Positions 48,705 through 60,180 of a DNA stretch of 64,000 bases are shown here, piece by piece (within the stretch, counting starts at the first letter, position 1; every line of letters begins with the position of its first letter). A program made the translations under genes and the position numbers. Below the pieces are notes generated by a model. It worked only from the letters and a program-made list of their open reading frames with translations, did not search any database and was not told the DNA's origin. Source of the stretch: Malus domestica (taxonomy: Eukaryota; Streptophyta; Magnoliopsida; Rosales; Rosaceae); contig NC_091674.1 of assembly GCF_042453785.1 (NCBI RefSeq), positions 30,515,501-30,579,500 on the forward strand. The letters run 5' to 3'.

Positions 48705-49314
48705 TGTTGGAGCAATAATAGAAAATATGAAAAATAACAATATAATTCCAATGATAATAATCATAAAGAAATTTCACAACATCAATTATATATGAGATTA
48801 ATATAAACAACTAGAGAGAAAGTTAGAATAACTGACAAACTTGGAGATTGAGGCTTGCATAAATGCAATGTCCTAAAGATAGAATTTCGCTCCTACTCTT
48901 GTGCTTGTAGTTCGATAGGCGTCCATCTCCCAGGATTCAACAATCTATAATCCGAAGTCAAAGCACTTCAATCTTCGGACTCTGACGAACTTTATATATT
49001 CCGTACTCTCAAGACACGACTCGGAATTTGACACACGAATCATTTGAGAAACAAAGTGGGGAAACCCTATTTCTGAAGAGTAAAAATTAACTCTAATTTT
49101 CTATATCTAATACCAATGGTTTCATGGGTTTATATAGAATCCAACTTCTACTTATTAAAGAGATGTAACTTTTCACTATAAGTATACATCACTTATCAAG
49201 GGAATATCACTTAAACAACATAACCTTTCTAAGATGTTGGTTAACACTATTTTTTATTCAATTATTAAAATTATATATTACACTATTTCATATTATAATA
49301 TATAATTTCCAACA
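48705..49314 (-). repeat. LTR (5' LTR in element orientation)
   Basis: 610 bp, same length as its partner. Four of the six differences fall in a window of about 20 bp near 48978-48997. Confidence 0.9.
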
Positions 49315-49319
49315 AAAGG

Positions 49320-50278
49320 TGCCACCGCATAGGGTTCCTGATTCGGAAGGCTCCCAAATTTTCATTACATGTATAAAGATGCATATAAAATATATTAAAT
49401 GCAAAATATGATACTAATTAAGGTTGTAGTGCAAGTGGTTTAGCCCTTCTACTTTTTGGCCATGTGCTGGGTTTGAATGTTTGTGGTAGCTTTGCTATTT
49501 TCAACTTTTGCAATTTATATTAAAAAGCAAATAAAAAAAAAGCATTCAATGTGTTTCGAACTCAAGACATTTGAAGATAAAGGAAAAACTCCTAGCCAAT
49601 CAAACAAACTTGTTTTTCAATTTTATAGCAAAATTGAAAAAAATAAAATAAAAAAAGGAAATATAACATTAAAAAAATGAAGGGTCTCCATCTAAGTTTG
49701 CACATGGCCCTTAAATACTCAGAGCTGACCTTGATCTTCAGTTCGTCGTTTGTGGGTCTGAGCAAAGGTTAGGGTGAGAATGGTATATGAGGGTGGAAGG
49801 TAGAGGGAAGAGATAGGGAAGGATGAAAGTTTGGGTTTGAAAAAGGACGACAAGAAGATAAGAAGGGTGGAAAACAAAGGAAATCAAGGCAGTAAAAACC
49901 GATGACAAACGTCAGAGAAACGGCGAAGAACGTCGAGAATGTATGCCACTGACTCTTAAACTGACATCTGGAAGAGATGATTGAGGACGGAGTACGGTAT
50001 GGTGAGAGTTTTTTTTTAGAGAGAAACAGATGAAGGAGGAGACATGAAGGACATAGAGGGGTGGAGGCACAATGTATATGTGGGAGGGGCAGATGAGATA
50101 TGAAGGAAGGAGGGGGCAATGGGTTACTGCTGACCCGAGGCAAGAGCAATGGGCGGCGACTTTTATCTCATATCTAGGGTTTGTGGCGGCTAGCAAAGGC
50201 TTTCTCAAAGAGAGAAATCGGTCAAGAGAGTTCAACAACACGAAACAGACTAGCTTAGCTTGGTTAATCTTAATAGGG
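49320..50278. other. Intergenic, no gene recognised
   Basis: At 49422-49545 an A-box-like 'tagtgcaagtggtttag', a B-box-like 'gggtttgaatg' and an A-rich tail suggest an old SINE. Proline/serine-rich frames at 49769-50241 are purine-rich strand artefacts without domains. Confidence 0.35.
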
Positions 50279-50443
50279 TGATACTAGAGAAACCATCTAC
50301 TTAAATCATATTTTGTTAATCATATCATGTGGCAGATGATGATTGGATTTTTATTTAATAATTTAAATAAGGAATCTAATCATCAACCCGTCATATCATA
50401 TATTTTACAAAATATGGTCCAAAAAAATGGTTTCCCTAGCATT
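50279..50443. mobile_element. MITE with 'atgctagggaaaccat' ends
   Basis: Left 'atactagagaaaccat' and right 'atggtttccctagcat' are inverted repeats; the AT-rich interior has matching 'gatgattgg' and 'aatctaatcatc' arms. Related to the 'taatgctaggg' termini of family B. Confidence 0.65.
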
Positions 50444-50460
50444 TTCCATCGAAAATATTT

Positions 50461-50632
50461 TTGCTCACCACTATCAAGCAATGGTGATGCTCACCACCCT
50501 ATTTATCACTATTGGATAAGGTTAAATTTCAAGATCTGTATAATGGATAGACACAAATGTCAAAATTTAAACTCATCCAATGATAATAAATAGGGTGGTG
50601 AATATTACCACCATTTGAGGGTAGTGAGCAAA
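50461..50632. mobile_element. MITE with ~50-bp inverted ends
   Basis: 'tgctcaccactatcaagca' and 'ggtgatgctcaccaccct' on the left mirror 'agggtggtgaatattacc' and 'gagggtagtgagca' on the right. It lies next to the MITE at 50279. Confidence 0.75.
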
Positions 50633-53513
50633 CATCACCATTTCCATGTTACTAATACCTTAATCATGTGAGCGAGTACTATTCTATTAGTATGATAAAC
50701 ACAAAGAGGGCAACAAAATTACTCACAATCACATGTAGGATTACTGCAACAAGACCTACAAAATGGAGTGTTTTACCTACAAAATAATACAAACATCTGA
50801 CGAGTTGGTCTAGTGCCACTCAATTTCAACTTGTTTGGAGAATATTCTAGATTCAACTCAAATAAACGATACATATTTGTAGTGAGTTCAATACTTGTTT
50901 CCCAACTATGTATTGAAATGGAAAATGTTAACTTAATTAAAATCCTTAATTTTGTACTCGATCTAATCTTGTAATTAACTTCGATCTTCCACCTTTTATA
51001 AACTAACCTTTGAACTTAAACAATCCCATCTCATCACAATGACACTACCCCAGAGCATCAACATGCTATATATTGTGGATGCAAATTTCTCCCTCCGTGT
51101 TCTTTGACAAAATTGCACTTACAAACAATAACATCTTAGGTCAAGGCCAAGAGCCTCACGTGCCCATGATGAATTGGGGGGGGGTGCGCTTTGGCCGAAG
51201 AACCTTCGATGCCAAAGTTAGAATTTTGAGGGAAAAGTGTTTAGAGAATTTACAGAATTTAGTAAGAGTGTAGAACTTAGGTTTTTAGAGAAAATTGGGT
51301 ACTATATATAGGGCATGGCCGGTCCCCGTATTTGGGGTGTAATTTGTAGTTAATTAGGCAATTAATAGATTAATTAGCTAATTAATATAATTTGAAAGGA
51401 ATGTTTTGGGGGTTACCTTGTGGAGAAGATTTGATGAGGATGGATGAAATAGGTTTTGAATAAATACCTATTTTGGGCACTTTTGACTTGATTGTGGGAA
51501 GATTGCCCACTGCTTGCGCGTAGGAGCTCCGGTGTTCCTTAAGAGTAATTTTGTCCCTTTTACCTAGAATCCACGTGTCGCCTCCATATTTTTCTCGATT
51601 ATTTTTGGCTCCACATATATGGCCATGCAGAAGGAAATGTATATGATGTGCATATATAGTTATTATAGCTCAACAGAGATTGAGACTTCCAGAAATTCAG
51701 CGGAATTAGCGTTAATTATCCTCCATATTTTTTTTTAACAAACAATATTATCTACTCTAAGGAGAGGAGGTGAGCACCTCACAATGGTCTATCAATAATG
51801 TGGTTCAAATTCGTCTTTGGCGAGAATCGAACCTAAGATGGAATTAGCGTTAGTTATCTTCCAGATTTGATAATTAGGTTTAACTGATTAGCTAATTTTT
51901 GTTTATAGAACGAGTATGATATTCATTGATAATAAGGAGCGAATACGTACAGTATGAAAGATAGAGTGCAACAAAAAGGACCTCGATAAAAATCTTGCTG
52001 GGGATTTCAACCAGTTGAAGGAAAAAAGAATGTTCCGCACCAAAAATTACATAGAAGTACTATCCTCAATAAAAGATCAGTTATTACATCATGTGGTTCC
52101 TCAAACCAAGTTACTTGTTGCTCCAACGATAAACCCACCTACCCATCTACCAAGTTATTTGTTGCTCCAACAACAAACCTAGCATTGCCAATCTCTGTGC
52201 CAGCTTATTAGCTTCCCATCGAGCTTAGACGATTCTGAACGGAGAAAAAAAAAAACTAATTATCTAATTTAAGTATTAGATTAAACTCGTTTATTACTTC
52301 TTAAACTAACATAAAGGAGCTAGTAAAGGCTCCTGGTTGTATTTCTTGGCATGGCTGGAATCTATCATTGGATTTGATTTTCTTGTAATATTTCATGATT
52401 TCTGTAGCATTATATAAATAATATATATGTTTTATATATTCATTCAGTTTGGCACGACTCGTGAACCGTCCTTTTCGATTCATGAAACCCTGAATTCCAA
52501 AGTCTCCCTTAATTAATTAACTGGATATACCTTATATATACGATGATTGAGGAGAAAATTATATCCATATAGTGAGATTTTTAATTCACGCGATATTGGA
52601 GGATGAGAGAATTAACCTCAAATATAAATATAAACGTTTGTAATCAATTTGTCACAACATGGTAAAGAGAATAATCAAACAATAAACTTAAAGCAAAAAA
52701 AACTTGAATCTGACAAAAAAATATGAAAAAATCTCAAAGTTAGTTATTGAATATTATGAAAGATAAAAGCCCTAATACCACAAAAGGATGTATTTATAAG
52801 CTATTACAGCCCTAGGCTTGCTATGGATCCTAATCAGAAGCAAATTAATAAATTAACAAAATATGAAAAATATCTTCAAAATTTAAAATGATGTTTTGGC
52901 TAGTAAACTTTAAAATGCAGCCAAAAATACCTATATGTCAGCAAAAAGTATTGGGTATTAGCTCGTGACGTTGTTGTATTCAAAACAATGGGTCATGAGC
53001 CCAAGTCGGACACAATTTAGATTGCGCTCTTCAATCTGATTCTCAATCCATTACGTATGTCACACCTGCAAGCCCCGTCGTGGTTGGGATCAAATTCAGT
53101 ACAATTATCAACACTAGCTATAATTGGTTATCCATAATCATTACGGTGATCATGGCGGAGGGTAGGTATGTAGCACAAGATGCTATAAAAGTTTCCCATC
53201 TACCCTCTCATGCCTTCATCCCTTTATATGTTGTTGTGTGTTAGGAAGGTATCAATAACCATTCTTTCACTTTCAATATGTTTATACATAAGGTATATCT
53301 ACCCTAAACTTTTGCTAGATGAGATCAACACCACCCATCCACACAGCGGCCCCCCACCAATATAATTCATTCATCGTGGTCATCATATATATGGATACTA
53401 TAGTAAGTTATTTCCATGCTAACCCTCGTCAAGTGAACAGTAAGTCTTGCAGGTTATATAGTATCTCAACACTATAGGGAAAGAACCAGGGTTGCCTTTG
53501 ACTAGGAGTACGG
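50633..53513. other. Intergenic with a SINE fragment and possible LTR remnants
   Basis: No conserved gene. The stretch 51240-51600 ('gtactatatatagggcatgg', 'gcgtaggagctccgg') resembles an old LTR with a TATA box but no borders are defined. The SINE at 51728 is listed separately. Confidence 0.4.
51728..51839 (-). mobile_element. Truncated SINE with ~26-bp diverged target duplication
   Basis: Same family as 28853-29025: poly(A) on the reverse strand (T-run from 51728), 'cacctcacaatgg' and 'gcgagaatcgaacctaag'. Flanks 51702-51727 and 51840-51865 are the same sequence (ggaattagcgtta...) with a few substitutions. Confidence 0.75.
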
Positions 53514-53694
53514 TGTTGAAATATTCCACATCAGTTGTCTCTCTAAGAAAAGAGTTTAGACACTTCAACTAACACCGATGTCTTTTGTGATAAAACCCTA
53601 CACATGTGGTAATTAACAAGTTGGGGACAATATCGGTGTTGTTGGAAGTGGGTATTTGGCCCGTCTCTATGATAATTTGACATGGTATCAGAGT
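53514..53694 (+). mobile_element. Orphan short LTR plus primer-binding site
   Basis: TGTTGAAATATTCCACATC to TTTGACA (169 bp) has LTR-like TG...CA ends. It is followed at once by TGGTATCAGAGT, which matches the initiator-Met tRNA primer site TGGTATCAGAGC but for one base. No second LTR or coding region was found. Probably a truncated TRIM-type or deleted LTR element. Confidence 0.65.
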
Positions 53695-53879
53695 CAGGGA
53701 GCGGGCCCATACTGCCAAATGATGGGTGAGTCTCCTTGACCGCACGTGATGATGGAGATGGACCCTTGGTTCCGCGTGTTGGGTGAGTAGCCTTGGCTCC
53801 ACGTGGTTGCTGATGTGTTGGTAAGTCTCCTGTATTCTTTTTTTTATTTTTTTATTTTTTCTTAAATATTAATATTATT

Positions 53880-53977
53880 ACTTATTATATAATAAATAGT
53901 ATATTTATTCAAAGTAGGCTAGGTAGACCACCGCCTGCCTAGCGCCCCTAGCATCTTTTAGAACCTTGGAAAAAAGT
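53880..53977. mobile_element. Single end of a hAT-like element
   Basis: 'cgcctgcctagcgccccta' followed by TTTTAGAACCTTG matches the right termini of the elements at 18636 and 39981. No left partner was identified. Confidence 0.45.
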
Positions 53978-54624
53978 GAGAGAGATAACATTTGCTAGAG
54001 ATCGAAGTGGAAATGGTGCAATGTATCACACTGTTTATTTTTGTAACTTTGTCACACAAAAAAGGATGCAAGTAAAGAGAAGGGAGGGAGATTGATATTA
54101 TAACTTTCACCTTTGACTTTATGTGTGTTATATTGAGGATACAAACATAGCTCTATATATAGAAGTTTTGATTGGATAACACTTTACATGCTTGAAGAAA
54201 AAATTTCACCTTCTTAATGTTGACAGAGATATGTACACATCAGCAAGATGGGGTTTTGACAGATGGCATACACGTTAGCCAAGGATTGTTAGGATTGTGG
54301 TTAGACAGTAAAAAGGATAAGAAAAGTTAGTTAGGTTTCTATTACTTAGCAATGAAGCGAAGGTTGTAGTATATATTGCAATCTCTCTGTAATTCTCAAT
54401 CAATCAATACATTCATAGCAGTTCATTCTTTTCTCTCTTCTCTCTCTTTCTCTCTTATCTATTCTCTCTCTCTTTCTACATTCTTCTGTGAAGGTTTTCT
54501 TTGCTTTTGTTTTCTTTTGAGATACTGAGCTTAGTGTTAATATGGTTCCATTATCTTGTTTAAAAACTCATGCACGGTACAAAGTGTAGTCACATAGTTA
54601 TCTGAGGTATTTGAGCTTAAAGAT

Positions 54625-55503
54625 ATGAGAAAGTTGACTTATTTTCTTGGTTTGCAAGTTAACTACAAGAAGAATGGTGATATATGTGTCAATCAATCTA
54701 AGTATATCAAAAGCTTATTGCATAAAGTTGGTATAGAGTCCTGCAAACCAGCATCCACAATGTGCAAGCCTCATGATCCATTGTTAGTCACTGAAGGTAC
54801 CATATTGCCTAATCCAAGTTTATATCGCAATACCGTTGGCTCACTGCAGTATTTGACCTTTATAAGGCCAGATATTGCATATGCTGTGAATTCTGTGTGT
54901 CAGTTCATGGCTTCTCCCCCAGAGATACATTTTGGGGCAATAAAAAGGATCTTGCGATTCTTAAAAGGAAATATATAAACTGGTATCACATTTTCAGCCG
55001 AAACTATAGTACGGATCATAGTCTTTAGTGATTCTGATTTGGATGTAGATTTGAACACAAGGCAATCTGTAACAGGTTATGTTGTATACATTGGTAATAA
55101 TCCAGTTTCATGGCAGTCAAAGAAGCAAGATTATGTATCAAGGAGTTCTATAGAAGCTGAGTATAAGGCATTGGCACACACTGCAGCTGATGTTGCTTGG
55201 ATTCGAAACGTTCTTCGAGATATGGCTGTTGTCTTACCTTTTCCTCCAGTAATATACTGTGACAATAAATCTGCAATTGCATTGAGTGCCAATCCAGTTT
55301 TTCACTCGAGGATCAAACATTTGGACACATATTATCATTTCGTACGGGAGAGAGTTCAAAAGGGGGATCTACAAGTTCAATATCTACCTACTGAAGATCA
55401 AACTGCAGACATACTAACTAAGGGTCTACACAGTCCTTCATCTCTCAAGCATTCATTCAATCTCAAGCTTGGAAACCCAGCTAAGATTGAGGGGGGATGT
55501 TGA
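54625..55503 (+). pseudogene. Copia reverse transcriptase end and RNase H remnant
   Basis: The frame 54625-54978 encodes the last part of the Copia reverse transcriptase (KLTYFLGLQV, NPSLYRNTVGSLQYL, RPDIAYAVN) and stops at a TAA (54976-54978). The same frame reopens at once and runs through RNase H (VSWQSKKQDYVSRSSIEAEY, VIYCDNKSAIALS, RIKHLDTYYHFVRERV, TADILTKGL) to 55503. The upstream YVDD catalytic block has been deleted, so the enzyme is non-functional. The first stop is a single nonsense codon. Confidence 0.92.
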
Positions 55504-55780
55504 CAAAGATATGTACACATCAGCAAGATGGGGTTTTAACAGATGGCGTACACGTCAGCCAAGGATTGTTAGGATTGTGGTTAAACAATTAAAAGGATAA
55601 GAAAAGTTAGTTAGGTATTTGTTACTTAGCGATGAAGCGAAGGTTGTAGTATATATTGCAATCTCTCTGTAATTCTCAATCAATCAATACATTCATAGCA
55701 GTTCATTCTTTTCTCTTTTCTCTTTCTCTCTCTCTCTCTCTTCTCTATTCTTTCTCTCGTTCTACATTCTTCGGTGAAGG

Positions 55781-56770
55781 TGTGAACACGGAAAATTCCT
55801 GAACGAAAGAGACAAGAACAACGTGCACAAACAAATATTTGTATTTGATGATTTTGGGTTACAATCTCTCTCTATTTTGATCCTCTGATTCAATCTCCGT
55901 AAGGTGTGTATTTGTGGATGTGTGATTGATCCAAAGGGCCGTTGGGCTTGATCTAAGGATGAACGTTCTTCAAGGGCCGTGGACTTGATCTTGAAGGTGG
56001 ATTTGAGCGGATCTTCAAAGGGGCTTTTGGGCTTGATCTTTGAAGAACAGTGATGAACGGATCTCCAAGGGCTTTTGGGCTTGATCTTGAAGAACAGTGA
56101 TGAACAGATCTTCAAGGGCTTTTGGGCTTGATCTTGAAGAACGGTTGGATGTGTGGATTTGTCGACGTTGTTGATCCAAAGGGCCGTTGGGGCTTGATCT
56201 TGGATGAACGGATGATGAACGATGGTGCTTTCTTCAAGGGCCGTCGGGGCTTGATCTTGAATTGGTGGATGATTGTTGATCCAAAGGGCCGTTGGGGCTT
56301 GATCTTGGAAGAACGATGAACGAAGAACGAAGAACGCTTTCTTCAAGGGCCGTCGGGGCTTGATCTTGAAGGTGGATGATTGTTGATCCAAGGGCCGTCG
56401 AGGCTTGGTCTTGGAAGAACGATGAACGAAGAACGAAGAACACTTTCTTGATTCTTCGGGAACCTGGATGCTTGAGAGCTTCGGAGTTTCAGAGCTTCAG
56501 AGCTTCAAGGTGTAATATGAATTGGTTCCCTTTAAATGAATGAAATGGGCTTGTATTTATAGAATTTTCCAAGGCCTAACTTTGAATATAATATTCCAGA
56601 TGAAATAAGTCGTTTCTGCCAGGTGTTGACACGTGTCCTATTTGATGACTTTTCCAACTCATTTCAATTTTCTTTGACTCACATGCTACGTGTAACATTT
56701 ATGTAATACATGAGCGTTGACACTTTGATTTATCGGTCAACATTTATTTACCGAAATTTCGATGTCTACA
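55781..56770 (-). mobile_element. Solo LTR (990 bp) inside the Copia 3' LTR
   Basis: Begins TGTGAACACGG and ends GATGTCTACA, flanked by GAAGG at 55776-55780 and 56771-56775. Read on the reverse strand it has a TATA box (tctataaatacaagcc), so it lies in reverse orientation. The 55920-56430 part is a tandem array of 'agggccgtcggggcttgat' units, which creates a spurious 209-codon frame. Left after recombination between the two LTRs of a probably Gypsy-type element. Confidence 0.88.
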
Positions 56771-56828
56771 GAAGGTTTTCTTTGCTTTTGTTTTCTTTTG
56801 AGATACTGAGCTTAGTGTTAATACTTAA

Positions 56829-57688
56829 GACTTTTTCACTTAAGACTTTCAATGGTTGTCACCAAAGTCCATTTTGGTTTGCTTCCTCATATAATCATAT
56901 GTGTGGCATTTACATTATATTTCACAAAAAAAAACTGAAAAAGAACGAAATATTATATATGCCCATCTCTGTCCTAGTGTTCTCTCCGAACCTCAGTCGG
57001 TCAGTCCCAATATCAGAGCCTCCGGCCAACCCAAGTCTCGCCGTCTCCACCGACTATCCCAATAACCCTCAATCCCACCCCGATTCATGCCAATGCTATC
57101 AAATATATGGTCATTGCGCTGCAAGAATTACTGGCTGTTGAAGAATATGAGATTTTCTTATTTAAGCTCTAGCTTGCAAAATAATGGGAGAAAAAACTAA
57201 GAAGACTTGGAAAGAGACTATAAGAAAAACTATGAAGTATTTTGAACTAACGAAAGACTTGATGCAAAAGCGAGAACAATGACGTTTTAATATTCATATA
57301 ATCGCTCAACTTAGTGAGATCAGACTTATTTGTTATTGTATTTTTATAAATTGTTTTACCAATTAGATTGTTTCTTTGATCAGACCATTGGTAACTATAT
57401 ATTTGAAGGAATAAATGTGATTCATTATTGTGGGGGTGTCAGGTGTGTATGAAACGCAGTCTTGGATTTGTGGTGCGGCGGCGTGGAGAGACGGGCTAGG
57501 GAAGAACTGATGGCTTTTCCACTTTTCCTTTCTTATTTTAATCTTTTTTATTTTTCAGTTTTGGGAAAATTATTATAAAAAAAACTTTGATGACCATGTG
57601 GCACAGTATCATTGGTTAATTAAGACAGCAATGGACATTACTGAGCAGCACATGCAACTTTTTAACAGAACCTGGATAAAATTTTAAT
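56829..57688. other. Intergenic, no gene recognised
   Basis: Short frames only. A proline/serine-rich stretch near 56990-57140 has no recognisable domain. Confidence 0.4.
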
Positions 57689-57845
57689 GAGAAATTTAAC
57701 GAAAAGCACCCGGTACTGTTCACTTTAACGAAAAACCACATTTTTACACTAAAAAGTCAATCCTGGTACTATTCACTTTACCCTTTATTTTGTCCTTATC
57801 ATTAAAACTCAAAGTTTTCAAGTTCTTTTCATTAATTTTCCTAAT
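57689..57845 (-). mobile_element. MITE, family C copy 2
   Basis: Reverse-complement copy of 39163-39315 with high similarity, including 'tttgtccttatcattaaaa' and 'gttcactttaacgaaaa'. Confidence 0.7.
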
Positions 57846-57962
57846 TTTAATTTGGAACAAAGATTACTAACCGACTACACCACAAGAATATGATTACTAA
57901 CTTCTTTACCACGCAGACGAATAAAATTATCCTTAAACATAACTAGCTAGTTTGTTTACTCT

Positions 57963-58110
57963 CTAAATTAAAGGCCAATTAAATAGGAAAAAGACTTGTA
58001 GTTTAGAGAGACAGTTTCTGCACATACATACCATAAGCACCCAAAATCCCAACCCCATGGAGAAACACCCTAGCTTCATATATAATTAACATGCATGCAT
58101 TACATTACAT
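57963..58110 (-). repeat. Duplicated MFT 3'-flank
   Basis: Matches 59890-60055 along most of its length ('acagtttctgcacataca', 'aagcacccaaaatcccaacc', 'taattaacatgcatgcatt'). It lies in the same orientation relative to the exon fragment at 58672, which shows a tandem duplication of the MFT 3' end. Confidence 0.8.
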
Positions 58111-58671
58111 GAAATACATGTAAGATATTTCTGAAATCATAAGAATAACAATAAGAGATTAGGATCACAGATTTGATAAATCAAAATTACAATAAATCAA
58201 TTACAATTTACTTATCTTTGGAATATGGAAGACATGGCTCTTGCGGATGACAAATGAGTCTTCTACTTTCAACAAGCGGAAGTGTTCCAGCAATAATAGG
58301 GTTTGCTCGGAATGGAACGTGTGTTTTGTGAAAGCAGGGACACCCTTAATATAGTGATTAGGGTTCCCCTAATTCCGCCTATTATAGTAATTAGAGGAAT
58401 ACACCAAATCACCATTTATTCTTAATGTTGTCCCACCAAGGCATGTACAATATGTCCTACTTAATTAGAGTTTCAATTAGTCAACTAAATATATCTTGGT
58501 TCCATGATTCTTGCCAACCAATATTGAATCACATTAAAAGCCAAATATCTTGAAGATCAAGTTATTTGTCTTTCAAGTAATTCGATTCATAATAATTGAC
58601 AACTCAACATGAGTCTTACAATACAAGCTTCACTAAAACATACTATAATTAAATCCACAGTAAAGAAACAC

Positions 58672-58745
58672 CACCACTCCATTCAATGGAAACGCTGAGG
58701 GCCTCCTGTTCCCCGGCTCCTTGGGGGAGTTGATGAAGTTATTTC
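58672..58745 (-). pseudogene. MFT last-exon fragment
   Basis: On the reverse strand it matches the end of the MFT coding region (about 60165-60230). The last codons read like NS-P-KEP-G-NRR-P where MFT has NSQKEPANRRR, and the stop codon is lost. About 560 bp of unrelated sequence separates it from its duplicated 3' flank. No upstream exons remain. Confidence 0.75.
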
Positions 58746-58749
58746 TCGA

Positions 58750-59285
58750 TGAGAGTTTATCAAGCAGAGTGAAAATTTCATTCTTGACATGCTTCTAGTA
58801 TGTATAAAAAGTTCTTCCACAATAGTGTTTTATTATGCGTGAAATTTTTATTTAGCTATTGATGTCGTCGAAATTATTGTGCGTAAAATGTCTTTCTTAA
58901 TAGGTGTCATACATGTGCATAAAGTTTTTTCTAACAATAGTAATGTAAAATTTCTTTTTGGACAAGCATTTGACATGCAAAGAAATTTTTTTATCGTGAC
59001 CACATGATCGACATGCACAAATTTTTTTTCTAACCACAGTAATTGAGAAATTTCTTCTTTGACGAGCATCCAACATCCACAAAAAGTTCTTTCTAACTAC
59101 AGTAACTGTGTAATTTCTTCTTTGACAAGCATCCGACATGCATAAAAATTTCTTTCTTGATATTGATGTTTTCTTAATTACCATGTCAAATTTCTTTTTT
59201 GACAAGTGTCAGAGATGCACAATAAGACCACAAAGGTGAAATTACTTTTTTGACAAACGTCCGACATGCATAGAAAGTTATTTCT
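58750..59285. repeat. Diverged tandem repeat 1 (~55-70 bp units)
   Basis: Head-to-tail variants of 'tttcttctttgacaagcatc' plus 'cgacatgcataaaaa' plus 'gttctttctaaccacagtaa'. At least eight units with drift. Cysteine-rich frames here are artefacts. Confidence 0.8.
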
Positions 59286-59710
59286 TATCTCAGTAAACAT
59301 TATGTTTAACTGATCTGTCTTATTTCAATAAACGTTAACATTACATCTAACTGACCTTTCTTATCTTAGTACACGTTACGTATAACTGATGTTTGCATGT
59401 GTGCAGAAAGTTATTTCTTTTTTTGACAAATTTCCGACATGCATGGAAAGTTATTTCTTATACCCCCAGTAAACGTTATGTCTAACAAGCCTTCTTATCT
59501 CAGTAAACGTTACGTCAAACTGGCTTGCCTTATCTCAGTATACGTTACGTCTAATTGGCATACGCCTAACTGGCTTTTCTTATCTTAGTAAACGTTACGT
59601 CTAATTTGTGTCATTTCTTATCTCAGTAAACGTTAGGTCTAACTGGCATACGTTTAACTGGCCTTTCTTATCTCACTAAACGTTACGTCTTACTGCTGTC
59701 TGACGTGCAA
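59285..59710. repeat. Diverged tandem repeat 2 (~35-45 bp units)
   Basis: Repeated 'cttatctcagtaaacgtta' followed by 'cgtctaactggc' variants, about ten units, joined to repeat 1 and followed by a last repeat 1-like unit near 59735-59780. Confidence 0.85.
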
Positions 59711-60180
59711 ACATTGGTTTTAACCAAAATAATGTGAAATTTCTTTTTGGGCAATCCCCCGACATGCAAAGAAAGTTCTTTCTTTAAGTCAAACCTTACC
59801 ATTAAATAAAAATCAAGTCATTATCCACTTTTACCCATTTCTTATCCTTAAATTAGAAGCAATGAACACAGCAACATCATTTAATCTTCAAATTAAAGGC
59901 CAACTAAAATAGGGAAATGGCTTATAATTAAGAGTGAGATAGTTTCTGCACATACATACCAAAAGCACCCAAAATTCCAACCCCATAGAGAAAGACCCAC
60001 CCCAGCTTTGCTAGCTTCATATAATAATTAACATGCATGCATTACATATTATAAATAATACTAGCTTCATTACACACTCTAATTAAAGCCAGACTCCCAT
60101 CTTTTATTCATTAATTCTATCTTCTTATTCCTTGGTGAAAACAACACCACACCATCCGCCCTAGTTATATATGAAAACGC

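Larger units (their letters stand above)
45459..49314 (-). mobile_element. Non-coding LTR retrotransposon (LARD-like), complete with LTRs and target duplication
   Basis: 3856 bp flanked by AAAGG at 45454-45458 and 49315-49319. Two 610-bp LTRs (45459-46068 and 48705-49314) begin TGTTGG and end CCAACA. Orientation is reverse: next to the left LTR the reverse strand reads GTGGGGGATTG, a typical polypurine tract, and LTR promoters ('tatataaacccatg') read on the reverse strand. No initiator-Met primer site was seen. The 2.6-kb interior has no gag, protease, integrase or reverse transcriptase frame, so it depended on another element's proteins. Confidence 0.9.
54218..56823 (+). mobile_element. Internally deleted Ty1/Copia element, 3' LTR interrupted
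   Basis: Flanked by CTTAA at 54213-54217 and 56824-56828. LTRs: 54218-54542, and 55498-55780 continued at 56776-56823. The interior is only ~955 bp and begins 'tggttccatt'; gag, protease, integrase and most of reverse transcriptase are gone. A polypurine tract (ttgaggggggatg) precedes the 3' LTR. A foreign LTR sits inside the 3' LTR. Confidence 0.9.

Noticed and set aside
49769..50241. Proline/serine-rich reverse frames of 109-126 codons
   Set aside because: They mirror a purine-rich strand (aggaagg-type), overlap each other in different frames and show no domain or splice context.
55762..56391. 209-codon reverse frame with repeated IKPRRP-like units
   Set aside because: It lies inside the solo LTR and follows its tandem repeat; it crosses the LTR border and has no known domain.
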